This document shows positions 1 through 6,836 of a stretch of 13,525 nucleotides of DNA, piece by piece. A program made the position numbers and the translations under genes. The stretch is from contig DIAV01000126.1 in NCBI GenBank assembly GCA_002415895.1, positions 1,192 to 14,716 on the forward strand, given 5' to 3'. The DNA is from Anaerolineales bacterium UBA5069 (GTDB lineage Bacteria > Chloroflexota > Anaerolineae > Caldilineales > Caldilineaceae). Under the pieces are notes generated by a model, which saw nothing but the letters and a program-made list of their open reading frames with translations, ran no database searches and had not been told where the DNA came from. Numbering within the stretch: position 1 is the first letter of the stretch; every line of letters starts with the position of its first letter.

Positions 1-4
1 CCAA

Positions 5-22
5 CGGCGGCTGAAGCCGCCG
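5..22. repeat. Small GC-rich palindromic element
   Basis: A 7-bp perfect stem (CGGCGGC/GCCGCCG) closes a TGAA loop. It lies about 70 bases past the hflX stop. It could act as a weak transcript end for hflX, but no T-run follows on the minus strand. The compact stem-loop shape also resembles dispersed REP-like palindromes. Only one copy is visible here, so its repeat status is inferred. Confidence 0.4.
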
Positions 23-82
23 CTACGCATTCGCCCCGCACTTGCCGAATGCACCACCTAATGATTAGGGCAACAGCAACGG

Positions 83-101
83 TCAATGATCATTGATCAA
101 T
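83..101. repeat. Two overlapping GATC-centred palindromes at the hflX stop
   Basis: TCAATGATCATTGA (83-96) is a perfect 14-bp palindrome and ATTGATCAAT (92-101) a perfect 10-bp one. They overlap and each is centred on a GATC. The hflX stop codon (90-92) lies inside them. The function is unknown. They may be protein-binding or Dam-methylation sites, given the dam gene at 10817, or simply chance in a short AT-rich patch. Confidence 0.35.
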
Positions 102-1547
102 TCTGCCTTCATGGCCGGGCAATTGGAACTCGGCAATGCGGCCGGCCAGTTTGAGGGGCACCCAGCCGACAAGATGCGTGCCTTCGCTTGTGTGTTCCTC
201 AAGATCGAGAAAACCATTCTCGTGCACCAGGGAGACGACTTCGCTTTGCGCATAGGGCACAAGAATGTCGATGTGCAGCATGCGTTTGCGCAGCGCTTCA
301 TCCAGCATGGAGGTGAGTTGGTCCAGCCCTTCGCCTGTGCGCGCACTAATGAGCACGGCGTTGGGGTACTCGGCTTCGGCATCATCCAGCCGCTGCGCCA
401 CGGTGTCATCGTCGCGGTCCACGCTGTCAAGCTTGTTGAGTGCGGTAATCACCGGTTTGTCGCCGGCGCCGATCTGCTCAAGCACTTCCTCTACAGCAGC
501 AATCTGCTCCTCCATATTGGCGTGCGCAATGTCCACCACATGCACAAGCAGGTCGGCCTCGGTCACCTCTTCCAGCGTGGCGCGGAAGGAAGCCACGAGC
601 ATGGTGGGCAACTTCTGAATGAATCCTACAGTGTCTGTGACAAGCGCCGGCTGGCCGCTGGGCAGCGTCACGCGGCGCGTTGTGGGGTCCAGCGTGGCAA
701 AGAGGCGGTCCTCGGCACGCACGTCGGCCCCGCTGAGCGCATTGAGCAGGGTGGACTTGCCTGCATTCGTATAGCCAACAATTGCAACGACGGGGGTCTC
801 GCTCTTGCGCCGCTGCTCGCGGTGCTGCCGCCGCTGCTTTTGGATATCCGCGAGTTCGCGCTTGAGGAAGGCGATGCGCCTGTCAATTTCGCGGCGGTCC
901 ACCTCAAGCTGGGTTTCACCGGGGCCGCGCACGCCCACGCCGCCGCTGGCGCCACCGGCGCGACCGCCGGCCTGGCGGGCAAGATGGGTCCACGCGTTGG
1001 TCAGGCGGGGCAGACGGTACTCATACTGTGCAAGCTCCACCTGGACAGCGCCCTCACGCGTGCGTGCGTGGCTGGCAAAAATGTCAAGAATGAGCGCGGT
1101 GCGATCAATCACCTTGATCTCTTCGCCCATAATTTCCTCAAGCTCGCGCTGTTGGCGGGGCGAGAGTTCATCGTCGAGGATGACCGCATTGGCGCCAAGT
1201 TCAATCACAAGTGACTTGAGTTCCTCCACTTTGCCTGAGCCCAGCAACGTGGCGGGATGGGGCGAGTCGAGTTTTTGCGTCAGTGTGCCCACAACAGCAA
1301 TGCCCGCTGTGTCGGCGAGCAGTTCAAGTTCATCCAGCGAATCGCTCAGCGGCAGCAGGCCGGGGTGGTCGCGAATTTCCACACCCACGAGTACTGCACG
1401 CTCCACGGTGGGCGCGGTGCTGAAGTAGCCATCCTCGTCGCGCACGAGTGGGCGCTCGCGCTCATCATTTTCGGCGGAATCGGCGGCGGCGCGTGAGCGG
1501 CCGGAATCACCGGGCACACGGGAACGAAATGAATCGGGATTGGTCAT
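90..1547 (-). CDS. hflX: GTPase HflX
   Basis: This 485-residue cytoplasmic GTPase belongs to the Obg/HflX family. HflX proteins bind the 50S subunit and split stalled or stressed ribosomes. The N-terminal HflX nucleotide-binding-like domain lies near residues 48-170 and is followed by a basic, glutamine-rich helical linker, with a Gly-rich GGRAGGASGG loop before it. The G domain shows G1 GYTNAGKST at 258-266, G3 DTVG at 305-308 and G4 NKLD at 371-374. A short C-terminal domain ends in GRIDQ. The family is usually 370-430 residues; the excess is a charged, probably disordered N-terminal tail of about 45 residues. The start at 1547 was chosen because AGGAGG sits just upstream; an in-frame extension to 1709 lacks family similarity. 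The RuvC-like gene lies 94 bases upstream in the same direction, so the two are probably co-transcribed. Confidence 0.97.
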   Translation of the reverse strand: MTNPDSFRSRVPGDSGRSRAAADSAENDERERPLVRDEDGYFSTAPTVERAVLVGVEIRDHPGLLPLSDSLDELELLADTAGIAVVGTLTQKLDSPHPATLLGSGKVEELKSLVIELGANAVILDDELSPRQQRELEEIMGEEIKVIDRTALILDIFASHARTREGAVQVELAQYEYRLPRLTNAWTHLARQAGGRAGGASGGVGVRGPGETQLEVDRREIDRRIAFLKRELADIQKQRRQHREQRRKSETPVVAIVGYTNAGKSTLLNALSGADVRAEDRLFATLDPTTRRVTLPSGQPALVTDTVGFIQKLPTMLVASFRATLEEVTEADLLVHVVDIAHANMEEQIAAVEEVLEQIGAGDKPVITALNKLDSVDRDDDTVAQRLDDAEAEYPNAVLISARTGEGLDQLTSMLDEALRKRMLHIDILVPYAQSEVVSLVHENGFLDLEEHTSEGTHLVGWVPLKLAGRIAEFQLPGHEGRIDQ

Positions 1548-1550
1548 GAA

Positions 1551-1556
1551 CCTCCT
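1551..1556 (-). promoter_or_regulatory. Shine-Dalgarno of hflX
   Basis: AGGAGG on the minus strand lies three bases before the ATG at 1547. The spacing is on the short side, but the match is perfect and it decides against the longer upstream start. Confidence 0.7.
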
Positions 1557-1641
1557 GGTGTAGAAAGTAAAGGCTGTATGCGGCTTGCTGTGTACGCTTG
1601 CGTGCTTGCTGGCTGGCGCTGTGGCGGCATTGCGCGCCGCC

Positions 1642-2112
1642 TCAAAGTCGGCGCAGTGGCTCGGGCAGGGCATCCAGCCAGCCAAGCTGCAGAACGCCAT
1701 AAAGGCCAATCAGGATGGCCTCGGCGGTGTCATCGCGCATGGCCTTGGGGGGTTTGAGGCCCGACCAGAGAAAGACGTTGCGTGCCAACTTGTCGGCATG
1801 TTGCTTGGCCATGGGTCCGTTATGGCGTTCGCGGTCGAAAAGAATGGCCGGACGCCATGTTTCGGCACTCACCTGCACAAGCGCGAGGCCGCGCTTTTCG
1901 CCGGCGCGGCGCCAGATGTCGGCCAACTGGCCGCCACCCTCAAAGTAGAGGTGCGTCACATCGGGTGCCAGGCGCAGCAGCGCGGGGGCCGCTTCGCGCA
2001 AGCGCGCCGCCGATGCGACGTGGTTGGAGCGTGCCCATTGCAAACGACCACCAGCGTTGAAAAGTGCCAGCCCCGTGTGCAAACCCACATCAACCGCCAG
2101 AAGCGCCGCCAT
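1642..2112 (-). CDS. RuvC-like (RNase H-fold) protein of unknown role
   Basis: This is a 156-residue protein. The start AVDVGLHTG (D8) resembles the first strand of RuvC-like nucleases, VDPGxxxTG. An acidic residue follows on a hydrophobic strand (YFEGGG, E58). A C-terminal helix RDDTAEAILIG supplies D127, D128 and E131, the expected D-D-x-x-(D/E) cluster. This order and spacing of acidic residues match the RuvC/YqgF/RNase H superfamily, with a length similar to RuvC (about 170). A conserved-looking K-rich helix (MAKQHADKLARN, about 101-112) precedes the last motif. It is not the canonical ruvC, since ruvA and ruvB are absent and the sequence between motifs is not one I recognise. It may be a phage-type or solitary resolvase or nuclease. 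No strong ribosome-binding site is visible. The start at 2112 was chosen because the upstream extension is Cys-rich and unlike the fold. Confidence 0.65.
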   Translation of the reverse strand: MAALLAVDVGLHTGLALFNAGGRLQWARSNHVASAARLREAAPALLRLAPDVTHLYFEGGGQLADIWRRAGEKRGLALVQVSAETWRPAILFDRERHNGPMAKQHADKLARNVFLWSGLKPPKAMRDDTAEAILIGLYGVLQLGWLDALPEPLRRL

Positions 2113-2258
2113 GGTGGCATGATACCACGTTTGACAGCCACAACCACATCTCGCCGCACAGGCCCAAAGGCCCGCAAAGAACACCTACTGCGCAATTGCT
2201 TTTCCGCTGCGTTCTTTGGGCTCTTGCGTTGTGAACTGGTCGTAGTTTTCGTGCCGGC

Positions 2259-2287
2259 TTGACACGATCAGGGCGGGGCGCTACCCT
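2259..2287 (+). promoter_or_regulatory. Possible sigma-70 promoter for the large effector-like gene
   Basis: A perfect TTGACA (2259-2264) is followed after 17 bases by TACCCT (2282-2287), which keeps the critical TA...T positions of the -10 box but is otherwise poor. It would give a leader of roughly 80 bases before the GTG at 2375. The rest of the 262-base gap (2113-2374) holds only loose inverted repeats (GCCCAAAG at about 2161 and CTTTGGGC at about 2214) and no gene. Confidence 0.4.
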
Positions 2288-2362
2288 AAGCTACCACCTT
2301 GCAGATGGACGCTCCCGAGGCGCACAAACGCATTGGCCCCTTTGTTCCACGCCCAAGTCCAT

Positions 2363-2368
2363 AAGGAG
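2363..2368 (+). promoter_or_regulatory. Shine-Dalgarno that sets a GTG start
   Basis: AAGGAG lies six bases before the GTG at 2375. The in-frame ATG at 2333 has no comparable signal, so the GTG is taken as the start of the large protein. Confidence 0.7.
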
Positions 2369-2374
2369 TCGAGG

Positions 2375-4792
2375 GTGCAACACGAAGCCCCGAAAGCCAG
2401 GACGTCCAGCCCGCAGGCGGCGCGCACGGTGCAGGCGACGCCTGACGCCGCGCGCCTGACTGAAGACGCGGCAGTGGCCAACGCGGCGCGTATTGAGCAC
2501 GCCCTTGGCAATCGCGCTGCGATTGTACGCCATGGCCCCGAGCCGGCGCAGTCGCCTGCACAAGCACGCGCCGCAATCAATGCCATTGTGCAGCGCCACC
2601 CCATTGTCAATGGTGTCCATACCGCGCATGTGGGCAAGGCCAAGAAGCACAGTGACGCCGAAGAGAATCTGGCGCTCAAGACCGCGCAGGAGACCTGGGA
2701 CGGGATTCAGGCCAGCCTGCAGAACGAAGTGCTGCCCAAGAGTTCCAAGGAGACGAGCGCACTCTTGCCCGGCGTGCTGGTTGCACACAAAACAATCAAA
2801 CTCCAGTTCGATATCTCCGAGGCTTCGGAGAACAAGAAACATATCGCAACAATTCGCCAGCTCTTCCAGAAGATTGACGGGCGCAAGGGCGTTGTCGAAA
2901 TGCGCGTGGGCGATCTTGCGAAGGCAGAGGACCGCTCGGCCGCGTCCAGCATTACGCACGCTGTGCCGGGCTTGCTCAGCCGCATTGAAGCCAATGCCAG
3001 TTCCGCTGCCGCATCGGTGAAGCGGGCGGCGGCCGCCTTATCCCCGGCCGCGACCGCCCTTGAACTTGAACGAGCGCAGCGCGATCTATCGGTTGCTGAG
3101 GAGCAGAGCATACGCATTGCCGCCGCGCTGTTGAGCGTGGCAAAGTACGCCGACATGGTTGCTTCGGTGCAGGTTCACAAAGTCGCGGCGGATGCTGCGA
3201 TGCAGAGCCTGCGCGCCTCTGTGGCTGCAATTCAAGGCATCATGCGTGCGGCAGAGAAGATTGCCGATGCGCAGGAATCGCTCGACACCACGCGTGCCAA
3301 CGCGGCGCAACTGGATGCCGCTGAGGAAGTGGTGCGCCAAGCCGAGGCGCATTTGCTGGCGGAAGAAGAACTCTCGCGCAACTTCTATACTGATCTCGCA
3401 GACGTGGCCAAGCGCTCGCAGTTCTCGGGCGGCGCCTCTGTGCTGGACCTGCGCAGCCAGCGCGAAGCAATTGTGGAGCAGGCGCGCCAGACCCTGGCAC
3501 AGGCACGCAGCGATCTGCAGGCGGTGAGGAATGAGGTTGCGGCCGTACCGGGCGAAGAAGCGCTGCTGAATCAGGCCAACCTCGATGCCGCAGCGACCAA
3601 GGCGAACGCAACCGCTGCCGCCGACACTGAGATTGCGCGTATTGATGTTGAGCAGAAGCTGCGCGACCTCGCGGGTGGCGAAGATGCGCGCGCCGCATTC
3701 AAGGTTGCTTTTCCCGATAATGCCAAGCTAATCGGCCTGCTCGAAGCTATTGGCGCCAGCCGCCTGCAGAACTGGCAGAAGACTCCCGAAATTGGCGCTG
3801 CCAAGGCCACGGCGATTTTCGACGCGCTGGGCATGGCGTTGCTCAAGACCTTTGTCTATGACGTGGGGTCGGGCTGGTGCGACACGCTGATCGCCACCAT
3901 GAGTGTCACCGATATCGTCGACCTTGCGGACGACGCCAAGCTGGGCAGCAAGAAACTCAGCGAACTGATCAAGCAGTACGGTTTCTTCAGCGCCGCCAAG
4001 TTGATTACGGGCATTACGCTCGCCAAGGTAAAGGTGCTGCTTGAGCAATTTACCAGAGCGGAACTGGGCAAGGCCAAGCTGACGGTGGAGCAACTGATTG
4101 ACCTGCATACCAAGTTCACTGCCGTCAAACTCAAGCATTGGTACACGATCTTCGGCCCAGAGTCGATGCTGGATTTCCTGACGAAGTACACAGCCGATAC
4201 TCTGAACACATTGATTACGGGGCTTGGCGAGCCACGCTTTGAGGTGCTGGTGCGCGACAAGAAGCTGAATGCCGACGTCCTTGCTTTCTACAGTGTCGCC
4301 TTTCTTAAGGATTTTGTGGGCGTTAACGATGCCGCCCTTCAGCACCTTCTCGATGTCGAGACCAAGGATGATGGCGTTATTTCGGGCGGCCATGATCCAG
4401 CAGTCTTCACTGCAGAGATCAACCGCGTGATTCGCGCCGCCGTGCCGCCCGTCATGAATGGCCCACTTCAGATGGCGCCGGGTCAGCCGCCGGTGCGCAA
4501 TGGCGCGATTCTCACCAGCGTGCCTGTCGGCGCCGACTGTACGAAGGTGACGTACAGGACGAATATGCTGGATGGAAGTTACCGGAACGGCGGCGCGAAA
4601 ACGCTCATCAACACGCTGGTTGCCCAGCAGGTCGCTTGGAAAGCGAGTGCCGACAACGCGGTCTGGGATGCAGTCCGTAAAAAGACCTGTTTTGTTGGCG
4701 ACGCCGGCTGGAGCGGTACGCACAATGGCATTACCTACAAGGGCTTCCTCACCAATAACGGCAAAGCGGTTGCCACCTTCTACCCGGTGTAG
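2375..4792 (+). CDS. Large helical protein with a compact basic C-terminal domain; candidate polymorphic-toxin-like effector
   Basis: This 805-residue protein is not recognised as a known family. There is no signal peptide and no membrane segment. Layout by eye: residues 1-60 are Gln/Ala/Pro-rich and likely disordered. Residues 60-190 form a mixed domain. Residues about 195-440 are very Ala/Glu/Arg-rich and predicted as long helices or coiled coil. Residues about 447-655 form a more AT-rich stretch of short leucine-rich helices at roughly 20-residue spacing (for example ELIKQYGFFSAAKLITG). A Pro/Gly linker around 680-715 precedes a compact, basic module at about 715-805, which ends ...KAVATFYPV with H783, K789, K797 and T801. 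Terminal T-x-x-(Y/F)-P strands occur in BECR-fold RNase toxins (EndoU, barnase-like, colicin-like); that link is inference only. No HExxH, RHS, PAAR or other delivery domain is visible. An acidic small gene 72 bases downstream is a plausible immunity partner. Alternatives are a structural or filament-associated protein, or a cargo of a contractile injection system. Confidence 0.85.
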   Translation: MQHEAPKARTSSPQAARTVQATPDAARLTEDAAVANAARIEHALGNRAAIVRHGPEPAQSPAQARAAINAIVQRHPIVNGVHTAHVGKAKKHSDAEENLALKTAQETWDGIQASLQNEVLPKSSKETSALLPGVLVAHKTIKLQFDISEASENKKHIATIRQLFQKIDGRKGVVEMRVGDLAKAEDRSAASSITHAVPGLLSRIEANASSAAASVKRAAAALSPAATALELERAQRDLSVAEEQSIRIAAALLSVAKYADMVASVQVHKVAADAAMQSLRASVAAIQGIMRAAEKIADAQESLDTTRANAAQLDAAEEVVRQAEAHLLAEEELSRNFYTDLADVAKRSQFSGGASVLDLRSQREAIVEQARQTLAQARSDLQAVRNEVAAVPGEEALLNQANLDAAATKANATAAADTEIARIDVEQKLRDLAGGEDARAAFKVAFPDNAKLIGLLEAIGASRLQNWQKTPEIGAAKATAIFDALGMALLKTFVYDVGSGWCDTLIATMSVTDIVDLADDAKLGSKKLSELIKQYGFFSAAKLITGITLAKVKVLLEQFTRAELGKAKLTVEQLIDLHTKFTAVKLKHWYTIFGPESMLDFLTKYTADTLNTLITGLGEPRFEVLVRDKKLNADVLAFYSVAFLKDFVGVNDAALQHLLDVETKDDGVISGGHDPAVFTAEINRVIRAAVPPVMNGPLQMAPGQPPVRNGAILTSVPVGADCTKVTYRTNMLDGSYRNGGAKTLINTLVAQQVAWKASADNAVWDAVRKKTCFVGDAGWSGTHNGITYKGFLTNNGKAVATFYPV

Positions 4793-4864
4793 TGGTCTTT
4801 GTCTCTGCTCCGCGCGCTCGACCATTGCCACCACTCACGTTGGCCACAGCAGTCAGGAACAGCC

Positions 4865-5368
4865 ATGACGACTGTCGCACTACCCCCCGACATTGCCACC
4901 GCTCTGGGCTTCCGCTGGAATCACGGCCAGTCGGGCCGACTTGTGGTGACGATTCCACCCGAGGGCGCCGCAGCAGAGGTCTGGGAGACAAGCGATCCCA
5001 TTGTGCGCCGCATTGTGCTCGCCTTCTTCAACGTGGGCCACTGGGACGACGTGCTCTACCTGACCGATGCCATCTACGATGAGCGCTCGTTCGCCACGGA
5101 CTTGCGCGCCATCTATTTCGACCGGGGCGAGGATAGAGTATCGGAAACGCCGCTGTTCGTTATCTTCCGCATTGAGGATGCATCAGACAATGCGCTTTGC
5201 ATTGAAACGCACGCCTTCGTCGCGCTGGCGGCGCGCTGGCTTGCCGAATTGCGCGCTGGCGCCGAGTTGAACGCCGATACGGTCACCGAGGCTGCGTGGT
5301 GGCCGGAATGGGTGCGCAAAGTGGATGACATTGTGCGCCTTGCGGGTGATGCAGCGGCCGCCGCCTGA
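4865..5368 (+). CDS. Acidic hypothetical protein; candidate immunity partner of the preceding gene
   Basis: This is a 167-residue soluble protein, not recognised. It is rich in Trp and acidic residues: by hand count 27 Asp/Glu against 14 Lys/Arg, a net charge near -13. The pattern is alternating beta strands and helices (for example LVVTIPP, RRIVLAFFNVGHWDD, ETPLFVIFRIED), with an all-Ala C-terminus. The ATG at 4865 follows AGGAAC with suitable spacing; an upstream in-frame start at 4799 has no signal. It begins 72 bases after the large gene and ends before a hairpin, so the two look like one transcription unit. Small acidic proteins placed directly behind multidomain proteins with a basic C-terminal module are often immunity proteins. 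That reading depends on position and charge and is not proven. It could equally be a chaperone or an unrelated small gene. Confidence 0.8.
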   Translation: MTTVALPPDIATALGFRWNHGQSGRLVVTIPPEGAAAEVWETSDPIVRRIVLAFFNVGHWDDVLYLTDAIYDERSFATDLRAIYFDRGEDRVSETPLFVIFRIEDASDNALCIETHAFVALAARWLAELRAGAELNADTVTEAAWWPEWVRKVDDIVRLAGDAAAAA

Positions 5369-5395
5369 GGCCCTGTGCATGCGCGCCGCACTGAA

Positions 5396-5423
5396 GCCTC
5401 GCTTTCGCCTGCGAAAGCGAGGC
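5396..5423 (+). terminator. 12-bp stem-loop after the effector-like pair
   Basis: A perfect 12-bp stem (GCCTCGCTTTCG/CGAAAGCGAGGC) closes a four-base loop 28 bases past the stop of the acidic gene and just before the kbl promoter. No U-tract follows, so it may be a hairpin-only terminator or an RNA-stabilising element. Confidence 0.55.
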
Positions 5424-5429
5424 TGCGCG

Positions 5430-5457
5430 TTGGCGTGTGGCGCGCCCCGTGTATAAT
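5430..5457 (+). promoter_or_regulatory. Promoter of kbl
   Basis: TTGGCG (5430-5435), a 16-base spacer and a perfect TATAAT (5452-5457) lie about 45 bases upstream of the kbl start. The leader contains a small GCCGG/CCGGC inverted repeat (5464-5478). The preceding hairpin isolates this promoter from the upstream unit. Confidence 0.65.
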
Positions 5458-5502
5458 GGCATTGCCGGTAAATCCGGCGCCACCTCCAGCGAGGAACACC
5501 CT

Positions 5503-6687
5503 ATGCAAAACAGCGCTTTGATCGAAATTGAGCAGGAGCTGGAACGACTGCGCGCCGAAGGTCTTTACAACAACATTCGCACCATCGAATCGCCCATGGA
5601 CGGCCACGTGCAGATTCATGGGCGCGACCTGCTCAACTTCTGCGCCAACAATTATCTGGGGCTGGCCAATCACCCGCGCATGCGCGCGGCTGCGCAACGG
5701 GGCATTGATGCGTATGGCGTGGGGCCGGGTGCGGTGCGCTCAATCGCGGGCACAACCACCCTGCACGTCGAGCTTGAACAGAAATTGGCCACCTTCAAGA
5801 ATGCCGAGGCGTGCGTTACCTTCCAAAGCGGCTTTGCGGCCAACCTCGCCACAATCCCTGCGTTGGTTGGCCCGGGCGACGTTATCTTCTCTGACGAGCT
5901 CAACCACGCGTCGATCATCGACGGCTGCCGTCTGAGCCGCGCGACGGTGGTGCGCTATGCCCACAACAGCATTGATGACCTTGAACGCGCAATTGCCGCG
6001 ACCACGGCATACGGCCGTCGCCTCATCATTACGGATGGCGTTTTCAGCATGGATGGCGACATTGCGCCGCTGGACCGCATTGCGGACGTCTCCGACGCGC
6101 ACGGTATTTTGCTGATGGTGGATGACGCCCACGGCGAGGGGGTGCTTGGGCGCGGTGGGCGCGGGATTGTGGATCACTTTGGCCTGCACGGGCGCGTGCA
6201 TGTGGAGGTGGGGACGCTCAGCAAAGCCTTTGGCGTGGTGGGTGGTTTGGTGGCGGGCAGCCGTGTGATTGTGGAGTGGCTGCGCCAGCGCGGCCGTCCC
6301 TTCCTCTTCTCCAGCGCCATGACCGCGCCGGATGCCGCCGCCTGCATTGAAGGCGTGCAGATGCTTGAGGAATCCACGGAGTTGGTGGAGCGTCTCTGGG
6401 CCAATGCGCAGACGGTGCGCGCCGGCTTGCAGCAGATGGGTTTTGATACAGGCCACTCTGCCACCCCCATCGTGCCGGTGATGCTGGGCGAGGCGACGCT
6501 GGCGCAAGCCTTTAGCCGCCGCCTCTTTGAGGAGGGGGTCTTTGCCATGGCGATTGGCTATCCCACTGTACCCATGGGCAAGGCGCGCGTGCGTGTTATG
6601 AACTCGGCGGCGCACAGCAGTGAGGACCTTGAGCGGGCGCTGGATGTCTTCGCGCAGGTGGGGCGCGAGTTGGGTGTGACAGGGTAG
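5503..6687 (+). CDS. kbl: 2-amino-3-ketobutyrate CoA ligase (glycine C-acetyltransferase)
   Basis: This 394-residue enzyme is a PLP-dependent alpha-oxoamine synthase of fold type I. It cleaves 2-amino-3-ketobutyrate with CoA to glycine and acetyl-CoA, the second step of threonine catabolism, in the cytoplasm. Visible landmarks are CANNYLGLANHP near the N-terminus, NHASIIDG, TDGVFSMDGD, VDDAHGEG (D208 and H210, which contact the cofactor ring) and TLSKAFG with K241 as the Schiff-base lysine (K244 in E. coli Kbl). Length and C-terminal motifs such as FYPT/YPTVPMGKARVR match Kbl. BioF (8-amino-7-oxononanoate synthase) is the close alternative; the adjacent threonine dehydrogenase favours Kbl. 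GAGGAA lies six bases before the ATG. An upstream in-frame start at 5437 would overlap the promoter and was rejected. Confidence 0.93.
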   Translation: MQNSALIEIEQELERLRAEGLYNNIRTIESPMDGHVQIHGRDLLNFCANNYLGLANHPRMRAAAQRGIDAYGVGPGAVRSIAGTTTLHVELEQKLATFKNAEACVTFQSGFAANLATIPALVGPGDVIFSDELNHASIIDGCRLSRATVVRYAHNSIDDLERAIAATTAYGRRLIITDGVFSMDGDIAPLDRIADVSDAHGILLMVDDAHGEGVLGRGGRGIVDHFGLHGRVHVEVGTLSKAFGVVGGLVAGSRVIVEWLRQRGRPFLFSSAMTAPDAAACIEGVQMLEESTELVERLWANAQTVRAGLQQMGFDTGHSATPIVPVMLGEATLAQAFSRRLFEEGVFAMAIGYPTVPMGKARVRVMNSAAHSSEDLERALDVFAQVGRELGVTG

Positions 6688-6690
6688 TTG

Positions 6691-6803
6691 GGTGGTTAAT
6701 TTGGTGATTGGTTGAGTGGTTGATTGGTAATTGGTAATGGGTAATTGGTGACAAGCGCTCACACTCGCAAGTTACGACTCAACCAATCAACCAATCACCA
6801 ATT
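6691..6803. repeat. Inverted array of degenerate TTGGT-type 7/8-mer repeats
   Basis: The 149-base kbl-tdh gap is AT-rich and unlike its surroundings. The left half holds about eight units of the form TGGTNAT(T), including ATTGGTA-ATTGGTA-ATGGGTA-ATTGGTG. The right half (6777-6803) carries the same units reversed (ACTCAACCAATCA... CCAATTA). The segment TTGGTGATTGGTTGAGT (6701-6717) matches the complement of 6777-6801 except for one inserted 8-mer. The spacer between them includes AGCGCT. The transcript could fold into a long hairpin between the two threonine genes. It resembles the short tandemly repeated repeats known from cyanobacteria and Chloroflexota. Confidence 0.75.
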
Positions 6804-6836
6804 ACGTTTTCATTTCTACACTTCTCAGGCGGCGCA

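Noticed and set aside
93..1214. Long plus-strand open frame opposite hflX
   Set aside because: It is a shadow of the clearly conserved minus-strand hflX, has no ribosome-binding site and shows no recognisable domain.
2131..2136. Perfect TTGACA as a promoter
   Set aside because: No -10-like hexamer at 16-18 bases downstream on the plus strand.
1585..2262. Plus-strand open frame opposite the RuvC-like gene
   Set aside because: Low-complexity, Arg/Ala/Cys-rich translation; the minus-strand frame has the coherent RNase H-fold motifs.
3728..4834. Minus-strand 368-codon frame opposite the large effector-like gene
   Set aside because: No ribosome-binding site, unlike any family I recognise, and the plus-strand frame has the GTG start with AAGGAG and a coherent structure.
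5503..6687. BioF (8-amino-7-oxononanoate synthase)
   Set aside because: The neighbouring threonine dehydrogenase and the Kbl-like C-terminal sequence favour Kbl; no biotin genes are nearby.
6691..6803. CRISPR array
   Set aside because: Units are 7-8 bases, degenerate and without spacers; the inverted half also rules it out.
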